Source: Peribacillus simplex
GTDB lineage: Bacteria > Bacillota > Bacilli > Bacillales > DSM-1321
Assembly (NCBI RefSeq): GCF_030123325.1
Contig: NZ_CP126106.1
Location: 1,206,001-1,270,000 of the forward strand
Reading direction: 5' to 3'
DNA: 64,000 nt
Shown: one piece after another, positions 8,409 through 16,659 of the stretch
How the letters are laid out: the number at the start of each line of letters is the position of its first letter
How positions within the stretch are numbered: position 1 is the first letter of the stretch
Translations under genes and position numbers: made by a program
Notes under the pieces: generated by a model
The model's input: the letters and a program-made list of their open reading frames with translations, nothing else
Database searches by the model: none
What the model was told of the DNA's origin: nothing

Positions 8409-9398
8409 GTGCTTTTTATTGATAATAAGGGAATTACAGATCCAAGAATTAACCTGGCCATAGAAGAATATGCGCTTAAACATTTAAATATAGATGAAAC
8501 CTACCTTCTATTTTACATTAATCGTCCTTCAATCATCATAGGAAGAAATCAAAATACGATTGAAGAAATCAATGCCGATTATGTAGATGGAAATGGCATT
8601 ACAGTTGTTCGCCGCCTTTCCGGGGGGGGAGCGGTTTATCATGACCTGGGGAATCTCAATTTCAGTTTCATTACGAGGGACGATGGGGATAGTTTCCACA
8701 ATTTCAAAAAATTCACCCAGCCTGTCGTGGAAACGCTTGAGAAACTTGGAATACATGCTGAATTGAGCGGTCGTAACGATATACTGGCTGAAGGAAAGAA
8801 AATCTCGGGAAACGCGATGTTTTCAACGAAGGGCAGAATGTTCAGTCATGGGACATTGCTGTTTCAATCAGAAATGGATCACATTGTATCCGCTTTAAAA
8901 GTGAAAAAAGATAAAATCGAGTCCAAAGGGATAAAATCAATAAGAAGCCGTGTCGGTAATATCGCTGATTTCTTAAAAGAACCGATGTCTGTTGAAGAGT
9001 TCCGTTCATTCCTTCTGCAAAATATTTTCAAAGATAGCGGAAAGGTTACAGAGTACGTTCTAACGGAGACGGATTGGGAGAAAATTCACAAAATCTCTGA
9101 AGAAAGGTATCAAAACTGGGAATGGAATTACGGAAAATCGCCTAAATTCAACTTGCAAAACTCACATAGATTCCCTGTGGGGTCTGTTGATATCCGCCTT
9201 GAAGTGAACAGGGGAATCATTGAAAATTGTAAAATCTATGGTGATTTCTTCGGGGTCGGAGAGGTTGCGGATATTGAACAAAAGCTTACTGGAATACGTT
9301 ATGAAAAGGAAGCAATCAGCAGGGTACTAGATGAGATCGATGTTCGTCATTATTTTGGCAATGTAACGAAAGAAGAAATATTGGCACTAATATATTAA
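8409..9398 (+). CDS. lplJ: Lipoate-protein ligase LplJ
   Basis: A 329-residue enzyme that uses ATP to attach free lipoate to the E2 and GcvH lipoyl domains. The RRLSGGGAVYHDLGNLNFSF block (residues about 71-90) and the catalytic-lysine block AEGKKISGNAMF are intact, and a C-terminal accessory domain is present, as in full-length LplA/LplJ proteins. Translation starts at a GTG after a perfect AAGGAGG. It follows yhfI with 41 bases between and ends at a terminator. Gene order (yhfI, lplJ, then lcfB) matches B. subtilis except that yhfK is missing. Confidence 0.95.
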   Translation: MLFIDNKGITDPRINLAIEEYALKHLNIDETYLLFYINRPSIIIGRNQNTIEEINADYVDGNGITVVRRLSGGGAVYHDLGNLNFSFITRDDGDSFHNFKKFTQPVVETLEKLGIHAELSGRNDILAEGKKISGNAMFSTKGRMFSHGTLLFQSEMDHIVSALKVKKDKIESKGIKSIRSRVGNIADFLKEPMSVEEFRSFLLQNIFKDSGKVTEYVLTETDWEKIHKISEERYQNWEWNYGKSPKFNLQNSHRFPVGSVDIRLEVNRGIIENCKIYGDFFGVGEVADIEQKLTGIRYEKEAISRVLDEIDVRHYFGNVTKEEILALIY

Positions 9399-9403
9399 GC
9401 CCC

Positions 9404-9437
9404 AAAAGCCGTCCCGACTTAATAGGACGGCTTTTGT
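9404..9437 (+). terminator. Terminator after lplJ
   Basis: AAAAGCCGTCC / GGACGGCTTTT, an eleven-pair stem with a ten-base loop, ends in T-rich sequence right after the lplJ stop. Confidence 0.9.
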
Positions 9438-9478
9438 TCCTAATAATGACAGTAATTGCTTGAATATGGATAAAATTG

Positions 9479-9507
9479 TTGCTGTAATAGCTTTCTTTTA
9501 ATATAAT
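9479..9507 (+). promoter_or_regulatory. Candidate sigma-A promoter for lcfB
   Basis: TTGCTG (9479-9484) and a perfect TATAAT (9502-9507) are 17 bases apart. The FadR-type operator lies just downstream of the expected start point. Confidence 0.6.
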
Positions 9508-9534
9508 AAAAATGTATTTAGTTCACCATAAAAA

Positions 9535-9552
9535 TGAATGACTATTCATTCA
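9535..9552 (+). promoter_or_regulatory. FadR (YsiA) operator
   Basis: TGAATGACTATTCATTCA is an 18-base palindrome agreeing at every position with the FadR box remembered for Bacillus, TGAATGAMTANTCATTCA. It lies between the lcfB promoter and its ribosome-binding site, where a bound repressor would block initiation or early elongation. FadR is released by long-chain acyl-CoA, so lcfB should be induced by fatty acids. Confidence 0.85.
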
Positions 9553-9577
9553 TGCTATTTGCAGGGGAGGGAGAAAG

Positions 9578-11122
9578 ATGAATTTATCTGAACAGCTTCA
9601 TCAAATGGCTTTAAAAAAGGCGGATAAGCCAGCATATTACTTTATGGATCAATCCACTTCATATGGGGAATTGGATAAAGCCGTTACGAAGTTCGCAGAC
9701 GAATTACATAGGCTTGGTGTTTCAAAAGGTGATAACATTGCGCTGTTATTAGGCAACTCTCCACATTTCATCATTTCGTTGTATGGGGCTATGCGAGCAG
9801 GGGCAACCGTAATTCCTATCAATCCAATTTACACACCTGACGAGATTGGTTATATCCTGAATAATGGCGATGTAAAGGTTGTTGTGGCATTAGATAAGCT
9901 TCTACCCCTACTAGAGAAAATGAACCCGATTCTCTCAAGCGTAGAAAAATATGTTATTTGTGAATCGCAGCAGGATAATGGGGATATTAGCGAATTTAAC
10001 ATCTACCCAAAAATGAAATCGTTTACAAAAATGATCGAATCGGGGGATGACTGCTTTAAAGGTCCAAAACTGGATCCTGAGGATACGGCAATCATACTCT
10101 ATACTTCCGGAACAACGGGGAAACCAAAGGGGGCCATGCTCACACATACCAATATCTACTCCAATGCACATGATATTGGTGAATATTTAAAAATCTCGGA
10201 AAGTGACCGTGTCATTACAACATTGCCAATGTTCCATGTTTTCAGTTTAACGGTCGTTGTGAATGCCCCATTGATAAGCGGAGGCACGCTTTTAATTGTC
10301 CCGCAATTCAGTCCAAAGGAAATATTCAGGCAAATCAAAAAATATGAAGCAACCGTTTTTGCTGGAGTGCCTACGATGTATAACTTTCTTTTCCAATACC
10401 CAGAGGCGAAAGAAGATGCTTTGAAGTCGTTGCGGATATGCATATCGGGCGGATCCGCCATGCCAGTGTCCCTGCTTGAATCATTCGAGCAAAAATTTAA
10501 TGTCAGGGTTTCAGAAGGATATGGCTTATCCGAGGCATCCCCTGTTACCTGCTTCAATCCTTTGGATCGTCCAAGAAAGTCGGGATCCATCGGAACCTCC
10601 ATCCTTAGGGTGGAAAACAAAGTGGTCAATGAGCTTGGAGAAGAAGTGCCGATCAATGAGGTAGGAGAGTTGGTTGTCAGAGGTCCGAATGTAATGAAGG
10701 GTTATTATAAAATGCCTGAAGAATCAGCCGCTGCCTTGAAAAATGGCTGGTTATATACAGGCGATTTAGCGAGGATGGATGATGAAGGCTATTTTTTCAT
10801 TGTAGATCGTAAAAAGGAGCTTATCATCGTTGGTGGTTATAATGTCTATCCACGTGAAGTGGAGGAGATTCTGTATGCCCATCCTGAAGTAGTTGAGGCA
10901 GCAGCCATAGGCGTTCCCGATCCCAATCAAGGGGAAGTGGTTAAATGCTTTGTGGTAAAGAAAAACAATGCATTGACGGAGGAAGAACTGCTTGCTTATT
11001 GCATGGAACACTTGGCCAAATATAAGGTACCGGCAAAAATCGAGTTTTTGGATGAACTTCCTAAAAACGCGACTGGTAAAATATTACGTCGCTCCTTGAA
11101 AAACCATGTACTGCAAAACTGA
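9578..11122 (+). CDS. lcfB: Long-chain fatty acid-CoA ligase LcfB
   Basis: A 514-residue AMP-forming acyl-CoA synthetase that activates fatty acids for beta-oxidation. The ANL motifs are complete: YTSGTTGKPKGAMLTH (P-loop-like, about residues 174-190), GYGLSEASP, YTGDLARMDDEGY, DRKKELIIVGGYN and the C-terminal catalytic lysine in PKNATGKILRR. The length is that of B. subtilis LcfB (YhfL). The ATG follows GGGGAGGG. Regulation by FadR is supported by the operator at 9535-9552. A second AMP-forming ligase is encoded at 31.7 kb; it lacks this operator. Confidence 0.93.
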   Translation: MNLSEQLHQMALKKADKPAYYFMDQSTSYGELDKAVTKFADELHRLGVSKGDNIALLLGNSPHFIISLYGAMRAGATVIPINPIYTPDEIGYILNNGDVKVVVALDKLLPLLEKMNPILSSVEKYVICESQQDNGDISEFNIYPKMKSFTKMIESGDDCFKGPKLDPEDTAIILYTSGTTGKPKGAMLTHTNIYSNAHDIGEYLKISESDRVITTLPMFHVFSLTVVVNAPLISGGTLLIVPQFSPKEIFRQIKKYEATVFAGVPTMYNFLFQYPEAKEDALKSLRICISGGSAMPVSLLESFEQKFNVRVSEGYGLSEASPVTCFNPLDRPRKSGSIGTSILRVENKVVNELGEEVPINEVGELVVRGPNVMKGYYKMPEESAAALKNGWLYTGDLARMDDEGYFFIVDRKKELIIVGGYNVYPREVEEILYAHPEVVEAAAIGVPDPNQGEVVKCFVVKKNNALTEEELLAYCMEHLAKYKVPAKIEFLDELPKNATGKILRRSLKNHVLQN

Positions 11123-11140
11123 ATATTCATTGATCACCAG

Positions 11141-11175
11141 GGATCATTGCCTATAACCGGCGTGGTCCTTTTTTT
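11141..11175 (+). terminator. Terminator after lcfB
   Basis: GGATCA ... GCC pairs with GGC ... TGGTCC (one bulge), followed by seven T residues. Confidence 0.75.
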
Positions 11176-11297
11176 GTACAACCAAAGTGTATCAGGCTGC
11201 ATAAAATATATTGGAGCATCTTAAAACCTTGATTCTTGTTTCGAAAAGAGTTATGATTGTCATTAAAAATTTCCACATAATTGTAAGGAGGGGTTAG

Positions 11298-11825
11298 ATG
11301 AGAGATGTAAAGCTTTTGGATATTTTTACACATCCCATTGCTCAAAAATACTTGAACCGTTCAGGTCTGGCACATGCGATTGCGGTAGCATACCATGCGT
11401 TTCACTTAGCAAACGAATATAATGTCGACCCTGATATTGCTGCTAAAGCTGGACTTTTGCATGATATGGGTCATTTCACCTGGTATCGCAATGGTAAATG
11501 GGATTATGATCTGTATAAACAAAATGATATTCACCCCATCAAAGGTGCAGAACGAGCACATAAACTGTTAATCCGCTTGGGAGAAAACCCGATAAAGGCA
11601 AAGACCATTTCCCTCGCCATTTTATTTCACACCGATTCGTTCTTACCTTCAAATGATATTATTCGTACACCGCTTCAGCAAGTCGTCAAATGGGCTGACG
11701 AAAAAGATGAAGAAGAAGGTGGAAAACACCATTATCGCAAAATTGATTTTCCCCGGGCAAAGGAGAGCATCATGAAACTTGATACGCTCATAGATGAGGA
11801 ACAAAGAAAAAGGCTATCATCCTGA
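11298..11825 (+). CDS. HD domain phosphohydrolase
   Basis: A 175-residue protein with an HD metal-dependent phosphohydrolase domain: first histidine in LAHAIAVAYHAF (around residues 24-35), the HD pair in LLHDMGHF (around 55-62), and later ILFHTDSF. The spacing fits small HD proteins that act on nucleotides, but I cannot name the substrate. The ATG follows AAGGAGGGG. It is monocistronic between two terminators; the downstream terminator overlaps the end of the gene. Confidence 0.8.
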   Translation: MRDVKLLDIFTHPIAQKYLNRSGLAHAIAVAYHAFHLANEYNVDPDIAAKAGLLHDMGHFTWYRNGKWDYDLYKQNDIHPIKGAERAHKLLIRLGENPIKAKTISLAILFHTDSFLPSNDIIRTPLQQVVKWADEKDEEEGGKHHYRKIDFPRAKESIMKLDTLIDEEQRKRLSS

Positions 11826-11850
11826 AGGTAAACGGGTGATAGCCTTTTTA
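11808..11850 (+). terminator. Terminator overlapping the end of the HD gene
   Basis: AAAGGCTATCAtcc at the 3' end of the coding region pairs with gggTGATAGCCTTT, followed by a T run, so the stop codon sits in the loop. Confidence 0.85.
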
Positions 11851-12004
11851 CTGTCAGGAGGGACACTTTTTAAACATTTTACAGTTTAAATTTGTTATCA
11901 GGTGAATTAATGATGTAAAGTATAGACCAATAGAACTATTCGCGGCGGGCAATTATAAAAAATTATCGGATTAATAACAAATAATGAAAGTAACAGGTGA
12001 TGTT

Positions 12005-12673
12005 ATGAAATCGATTAGGCTATTGATATATGGTGATCAGGGAGGCTATGAGGAATTCATCGAAAAAGAAGAAGACATTAAGGTCATAGGGGTGACTGGA
12101 AATGAAATGGACCCTCTTGATTTTAATCACACACCTTCAGTCATGCCAGATGTCATTCTTATTGATGCCCGGTCATCAGGAAAGTATGGACAGGAAGTCA
12201 TGCCAATCCTAAAGGTAATATATCCATCCACTCCTTTCCTCATTTTTACTGCCTATTCAGAAGATCATTATCTTATCGAAGCGATATGCCATGGTGCAGC
12301 AGGTTATGTGTTACAGGATGGCGGAACGAAACATGTGCTGTCGGCAATCCGTCAATGTGCCAACGGTCAGATAGTTTATCCTGCCTCATTTAAATCATTT
12401 TTAATGAAGAAGCTGCAGCAGGATGTTGAAAGATCACCAGTAACTTTGGATAAGGCAATCGAAAAATTGGGAGCCTTTTCTAAACGCGAGTATGAACTGC
12501 TTATCCTGCTGACCCAAGGTGAAACAAATCAGCAAATCTCAAAAAAACTTTTTTTATCCATCGGCACGGTAAAAAACTATATAAGCCGTATTTACAGAAA
12601 ACTGAATGTTAATAATCGACCGGAGCTTATGGCACTTTTGTATAGATTTCAAAAAAGCGGGATGAAGAGATGA
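12005..12673 (+). CDS. Orphan LuxR-type response regulator with atypical receiver
   Basis: A 222-residue protein: receiver-like domain (about 1-120), linker, and a C-terminal NarL/LuxR helix-turn-helix (FSKREYELLILLTQGETNQQ, then SIGTVKNYISRIYRKLNV). The presumed phosphoacceptor aspartate (ILIDAR) and switch threonine (FTAYSED) are present. The paired acidic residues at the start of the domain are reduced to one (IYGDQ), and the invariant lysine after strand 5 is glutamine (YVLQDGG). No histidine kinase lies nearby. The start at 12005 follows AGGTGA; an ATG seven codons upstream has no ribosome-binding site. Phosphorylation-independent control is possible but unproven. Confidence 0.85.
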   Translation: MKSIRLLIYGDQGGYEEFIEKEEDIKVIGVTGNEMDPLDFNHTPSVMPDVILIDARSSGKYGQEVMPILKVIYPSTPFLIFTAYSEDHYLIEAICHGAAGYVLQDGGTKHVLSAIRQCANGQIVYPASFKSFLMKKLQQDVERSPVTLDKAIEKLGAFSKREYELLILLTQGETNQQISKKLFLSIGTVKNYISRIYRKLNVNNRPELMALLYRFQKSGMKR

Positions 12674-12945
12674 CTACTCTTGCCCGCCGTTCCGTTAGTC
12701 GGCTTTTGTATCGAGTTCACAATCCAAAAAAATTGATGAACGAATTACATCAAAGCAATTAGGTGGCGGCAAAGGGATAAAATTCGTCGTTGCCTTAAAC
12801 CTCCCAGCCCTCCGTTTTTTTATATCTCTGCGTAAAAATAAAAAAATGATGGAAAGGAATAAATAATATAGAAGGGAAATGCGGTTCTAACCTGTCCATT
12901 TTGGATTAAACTATTAAGAGGGAGATTCGTTTAAGGAGGGGCATC

Positions 12946-14211
12946 ATGGTTAGAAAATGGGCTGGAAGAGCGATTCTGTTATATATCCTTTATGCAGCGG
13001 CGATGTATTGGTATATTTTTTATGGAGCTGATACCTCGATTCCCGAAGCTTTGCGTGGAACTGCAGCAGATCCTGCAACATTCCTGAATGCAAGGGAACT
13101 AAAGCTTAGCGAAGAGTATTCAGGACTGCGAAATTTTATTTTTTTCGTATCCACGCCATATGAATGGCTGTTGTATTTCTTCATTTTATTATTTGGTTTT
13201 TCAAAAGCATTTGAAAAGTCGTCAATGGCAGTCTCGAAATGGAAAGCGATCAGAACGAGCATCTACTTATTCTGGCTTTCCGTTATTTCTTACCTGGCCC
13301 TGTTTCCGATCAGTTTCATTGGATATCGGATGAGTAGGAATTACCATATAAGTACACAAAGTTTCACCTCGTGGATGAAGGATGGAGTCATCGAATTCTG
13401 GGTGAATTTCGGGATGATGTTCATCATCGTGTCCGTTTTGTATTGGTTAATGAATAAAAGTGTGAAGAAGTGGTGGCTCTATGCTTGGATGTTGTCCATT
13501 CCATTTTCCTTGTTCCTGATGTTTGTACAGCCTGTATTGATTGATCCGCTATATAATGAGTTCTATCCGCTCAAAAATAAAGAGCTGGAAACGGAAATAT
13601 TGGCACTTGCCTCACAGGCTGAAATTCCTGCTGAACACGTGTATGAAGTAAATATGGCGGAAAAGACAAATGCCTTGAATGCATACGTGACCGGCATAGG
13701 CTCCAACTCAAGAATAGTCCTTTGGGATACGACCCTGAACAAACTGAAGGAAGATGAGATCCTTTTTATCATGGCACATGAAATGGCTCATTATGTGGAA
13801 AAGCATATTTATATAGGGATTGCAGGTTATTTAGGACTGACTTTAATCGGTTTGTGGCTGACCTCGAAAATCATGAATTTTATCATTAGACGCTGGGGCC
13901 ATCTGTTAAAGGTTCGTTCTATTGACAGCATTTCTTCTCTTCCTTTATTTCTCTTGATAACGTCTGTGCTGCTCTTTGCTTCGAGTCCGCTGTCCAACTA
14001 TGTTTCCAGATATCAAGAGACAAGGGCTGACCGTTATGCCATTGAAATGACCAAGGATAAAGAATCAGCAATCACGACGTTCCAGGAACTCACGAGATCG
14101 GGTTTGAGTCAAGTCAATCCACCATTCCTGGTTAAGTGGCTGCGGTATTCCCATCCAACCATGCTCGAGCGGATTTCAACGGTTGAAAATACAGATACAA
14201 AGGGTGATTGA
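12946..14211 (+). CDS. yhfN: Membrane M48 metalloprotease YhfN
   Basis: A 421-residue Ste24/CAAX-protease-like membrane zinc endopeptidase. The HExxH motif is at residues 278-282 (AHEMAHYVEKH), with the third zinc ligand in ETRADRYA near residue 358. At least six hydrophobic segments flank it, including an N-terminal one at residues 5-25. B. subtilis YhfN has similar length and position. The ATG follows AAGGAGGGG. The 270 bases upstream contain no other gene that I recognise. Its role is probably membrane-protein or peptide quality control; the substrate is unknown. Confidence 0.9.
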   Translation: MVRKWAGRAILLYILYAAAMYWYIFYGADTSIPEALRGTAADPATFLNARELKLSEEYSGLRNFIFFVSTPYEWLLYFFILLFGFSKAFEKSSMAVSKWKAIRTSIYLFWLSVISYLALFPISFIGYRMSRNYHISTQSFTSWMKDGVIEFWVNFGMMFIIVSVLYWLMNKSVKKWWLYAWMLSIPFSLFLMFVQPVLIDPLYNEFYPLKNKELETEILALASQAEIPAEHVYEVNMAEKTNALNAYVTGIGSNSRIVLWDTTLNKLKEDEILFIMAHEMAHYVEKHIYIGIAGYLGLTLIGLWLTSKIMNFIIRRWGHLLKVRSIDSISSLPLFLLITSVLLFASSPLSNYVSRYQETRADRYAIEMTKDKESAITTFQELTRSGLSQVNPPFLVKWLRYSHPTMLERISTVENTDTKGD

Positions 14212-14241
14212 AAGCCAGCTGAAAACCAGCTGGCTTTTTTC
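14212..14241 (+). terminator. Terminator after yhfN
   Basis: AAGCCAGCTG / CAGCTGGCTT forms a ten-pair stem with a five-base loop and a T6 tail immediately after the stop. Confidence 0.92.
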
Positions 14242-14360
14242 TTCTATATCGGAAAAATGTAAGTTTGTAAGTTGTTTTCAGAAAAAACTATTATTTTTAA
14301 AAACCTTAGGTTCTCTACTATAATAAATTAAATTCCCAGTTCGTTTTAAGGAGATCGGAT

Positions 14361-15170
14361 ATGTATAATGTACTTTTGATCACTATGGGCTCAGTGCTTG
14401 TAGCAGTAGCCTATAACTTATTTTTGATACCTCATTTAATTTTAAGCAGCGGACTTAGTGGACTTGCGATTATGTTCGGAATCATCACCCCGGTCAACAC
14501 AGGGATATTGAATTTTCTGTTGAACCTCCCATTGCTGATTCTTGGTTACTTGAAATTAGGGAGACGCTTTATCACCTATACGATATTATCAGTTGTCGTG
14601 ATATCCGTCAGTTTATACCTCATTCCAGTTCACGGAATATCCACTGATCCGATTTTGTCTTCTTTATTTGGCGGAATCATATCGGGATTCGGTATAGGCA
14701 TCATCTTTCGTGCTTCAGGTTCTTCTGGCGGTTTTGATATCATTGCCATGCTATTGGCTAAGAAGAGCGATTTTCCACTTGGTACATTGCTTTCGGTGAT
14801 GAATGCAGTTGTGGTGGTTATCTCAGGCTTCATCTTTGGTTGGGATGCCGCATTATATACGCTGATTTCCATTTATGCAGCAGGAAAGGTGATCGATACG
14901 ATCCATTCCAATCACATTAAATTAACATTGATGATCGTTACCAAAAAGAGTGACGAAATGAAAACCAAGCTCCTCACCAACCTTTATCGTGGAATTACAG
15001 TCATGGATGGTGAAGGTGCATATTCAGGAGAAAAGAGTAAAGTAATGATGACAGTCATTACTCGTTATCAGTTAACCGATGTAAAAACGATGATAAAAGA
15101 AGTGGATCCGAATGCTTTTGTCAATATAACCGAAACCTCCGAGGTCATGGGTATGTTTCATAAAGAGTAA
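14361..15170 (+). CDS. YitT family membrane protein (DUF161/DUF2179)
   Basis: A 269-residue protein with about five transmembrane segments in the first 170 residues (DUF161-type, including GSSGGFDIIAMLLAKKS) and a soluble C-terminal DUF2179 domain, where ITRYQLTDVKTMIKEVDPNAFVNI is recognisable in outline. The molecular function is unknown. The ATG follows AAGGAGATC. A paralogue with the same architecture is at 51383-52225; that copy occupies the position of yitT, so this one is left unnamed. It converges on yhzC over a shared terminator. Confidence 0.87.
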   Translation: MYNVLLITMGSVLVAVAYNLFLIPHLILSSGLSGLAIMFGIITPVNTGILNFLLNLPLLILGYLKLGRRFITYTILSVVVISVSLYLIPVHGISTDPILSSLFGGIISGFGIGIIFRASGSSGGFDIIAMLLAKKSDFPLGTLLSVMNAVVVVISGFIFGWDAALYTLISIYAAGKVIDTIHSNHIKLTLMIVTKKSDEMKTKLLTNLYRGITVMDGEGAYSGEKSKVMMTVITRYQLTDVKTMIKEVDPNAFVNITETSEVMGMFHKE

Positions 15171-15180
15171 TGATAATTAG

Positions 15181-15212
15181 AAAAGCCTCCCAACAATATG
15201 GGAGGCTTTTTT
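15181..15212. terminator. Convergent terminator between YitT-like gene and yhzC
   Basis: AAAAGCCTCCC / GGGAGGCTTTT with an eight-base loop and T-rich exit lies between the two convergent genes. Confidence 0.88.
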
Positions 15213-15240
15213 GATCATTAGGCTTTTTTTATTCATTCAT

Positions 15241-15486
15241 TTAATTACCAAACTGTTTTAGTAAAACGTTCATTTCAGAACTTAGTTTTAAGAATAAAGG
15301 TTTGTTTTTCATATCCAAGGCTTCATCGATCTGTATTGCAAGGATATTCTTTTTGGTAGTAAGGACGGCTTCCTGAATAATCATATCAATTAACATTTCC
15401 TGAACCACGGCATCGTTTTTCATTTCGCTCATTGATAAGGACTTCACTGACTCTGAATAAGATTTTTCATTTTTCAAAGTTACCAC
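15241..15486 (-). CDS. yhzC: IDEAL domain protein (YhzC-like)
   Basis: An 81-residue protein with a C-terminal IDEAL motif (IQIDEALDMKNKPLFLKLS, around residues 51-69), which includes the literal IDEAL sequence found in several small Bacillus proteins. The N-terminal part is acidic/basic and helical. Translation probably starts at the GTG at 15486. It is divergent from comK, as yhzC is in B. subtilis. The function is unknown; IDEAL segments may mediate protein contacts, but nothing here names a partner. Confidence 0.78.
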   Translation of the reverse strand: MVTLKNEKSYSESVKSLSMSEMKNDAVVQEMLIDMIIQEAVLTTKKNILAIQIDEALDMKNKPLFLKLSSEMNVLLKQFGN

Positions 15487-15790
15487 CCCTGACCCTTTTT
15501 ATTATTATATGGATTTAAGCGGATAAAATCAACTGAAAATTTAAAAAATTTAAACACTAATAGAGAATGTGTCGTTTAGATGACGAAAAAGCCACTATAT
15601 AAAAGAATTCTTAATTTTTTGTGAACTCCCTTTTTATATATAAAGATTGTGCTATTATAGTGAGGAATTTAACATACATTTACTAGCCCCCTTCACTCTT
15701 CTTGGATAATGGGGAATGGAAGGGTACAAGCAATCAAGAGTATAAGTTTCGGTAAGCGGTGTTTAGCAATGAGGAAGAGGTGGATTAAAA
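15487..15790. promoter_or_regulatory. Intergenic region between yhzC and comK
   Basis: About 300 bases, very AT-rich in the yhzC-proximal half, with runs such as AAAATTTAAAAAATTT. A possible -10 box TATTAT is at 15653-15658. Closer to comK there is a short CCCTTC / GAAGGG inverted repeat (about 15691-15725). I found no perfect AAAA-N5-TTTT ComK box. The long leader suggests that comK is regulated here, as it is in B. subtilis, but no binding site can be assigned. Confidence 0.4.
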
Positions 15791-16354
15791 ATGAAGGAAA
15801 ACAATCAGGGAATCATCGAGGAATATGAAATCACGCCACATACACTAATGGTTTCGCCAATCAATTACGGCAGTAAAATATATTCCCGAATCGTTGAAAT
15901 GGAGGACGAGTTCATCTCCCCTTTTAAACCTATGGAAATAATAAAGAAAAGTTGTGAGTTCTTCGGATCAAGTTATGAAGGACGCAAGCAAGGCACGAAA
16001 CAGCTCATAAACATCACACATAAAGCACCGATCGCGATCGATCCGACCAGTTCGATTTTCTTCTTTCCGACTACTTCTCCGTTGCGTCCTCAATGCATCT
16101 GGCTATCACATGAGCATGTGGCATCCTATGATCGCCTGGATCCCAAACATACAACCATCACATTCAGGAATAGACAAACCATCGATATAGCAGTATCATG
16201 CAGTTCTTTCGAAAACCAGCTTCACCGGACATCTTTTTTAAAAACGAAATTGATCCAGAGGATTGAGGAGACAAAGAGGAAATCCTTCTATCTGTTTTCC
16301 GATATAAATGGGGCAAAGGCTTCAGAAGTAATGTCAAAGTATATACCGCGTTAG
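15791..16354 (+). CDS. comK: Competence transcription factor ComK
   Basis: A 187-residue homologue of ComK, the DNA-binding master activator of late competence genes; the B. subtilis protein has 192 residues. Family features run through the protein: EEYEITPHTLMV near the N-terminus, the YEGRKQGTK block, IAIDPTSSIFFFPTTSP, CIWLSHEHV and a C-terminal INGAKASEV-like tail. The start ATG follows GAGGAAGAGGTGG. Its partner on the left is yhzC, as in B. subtilis; on the right it converges on a DUF3006 and secreted ComEC-like gene pair. The frame is intact, so natural competence is possible. Confidence 0.92.
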   Translation: MKENNQGIIEEYEITPHTLMVSPINYGSKIYSRIVEMEDEFISPFKPMEIIKKSCEFFGSSYEGRKQGTKQLINITHKAPIAIDPTSSIFFFPTTSPLRPQCIWLSHEHVASYDRLDPKHTTITFRNRQTIDIAVSCSSFENQLHRTSFLKTKLIQRIEETKRKSFYLFSDINGAKASEVMSKYIPR

Positions 16355-16409
16355 GGAGGGCAGGGACAATCATAGAAGAATGCAAACGGGATTCATTCAA
16401 AATTGAAGC

Positions 16410-16433
16410 AAGCCCTTCTTATTAAAGAAGGGC
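16410..16433. terminator. Hairpin between comK and the DUF3006 gene
   Basis: GCCCTTCTT / AAGAAGGGC with a short loop lies between convergent genes. Neither side has a long T run, so termination efficiency is uncertain. Confidence 0.5.
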
Positions 16434-16440
16434 CCGGGAA

Positions 16441-16659
16441 TTAATCCTCAAATAATTCATCCATTAAATCGTCAATCTCTTTTCTTAACTGCTTAGTGCC
16501 TTCTTTGGAAATGGTGATCGTATTACCATCGATAATCAGCATATCTCCTACTTTTGCTCCCTTGGGGAGAGCGCTTTTAGGAAAATCCTTCATGTCACCA
16601 CCTTCGATTTCAACGACAGCGACCTTTCCTTCGAAGCGATCAATAATTCCTTGTACCAT
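16441..16659 (-). CDS. DUF3006 family protein
   Basis: A 72-residue protein, probably a small beta-barrel followed by an acidic helix. The N-terminus (VQGIIDRFEGKVAVVEIEGG) and central block (FPKSALPKGAKVGDML) are typical of DUF3006, which is often encoded beside secreted metallo-beta-lactamase proteins. Its ATG follows the stop codon of the upstream gene with no spacer (TAA then ATG), so translation is almost certainly coupled. No signal peptide is visible, so it should stay in the cytoplasm while its partner is exported. The function is unknown. Confidence 0.82.
   Translation of the reverse strand: MVQGIIDRFEGKVAVVEIEGGDMKDFPKSALPKGAKVGDMLIIDGNTITISKEGTKQLRKEIDDLMDELFED

Noticed and set aside
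15487..15790. ComK boxes for comK autoregulation
   Set aside because: AT-rich runs are present but no AAAA-N5-TTTT pair with correct spacing was found by eye.
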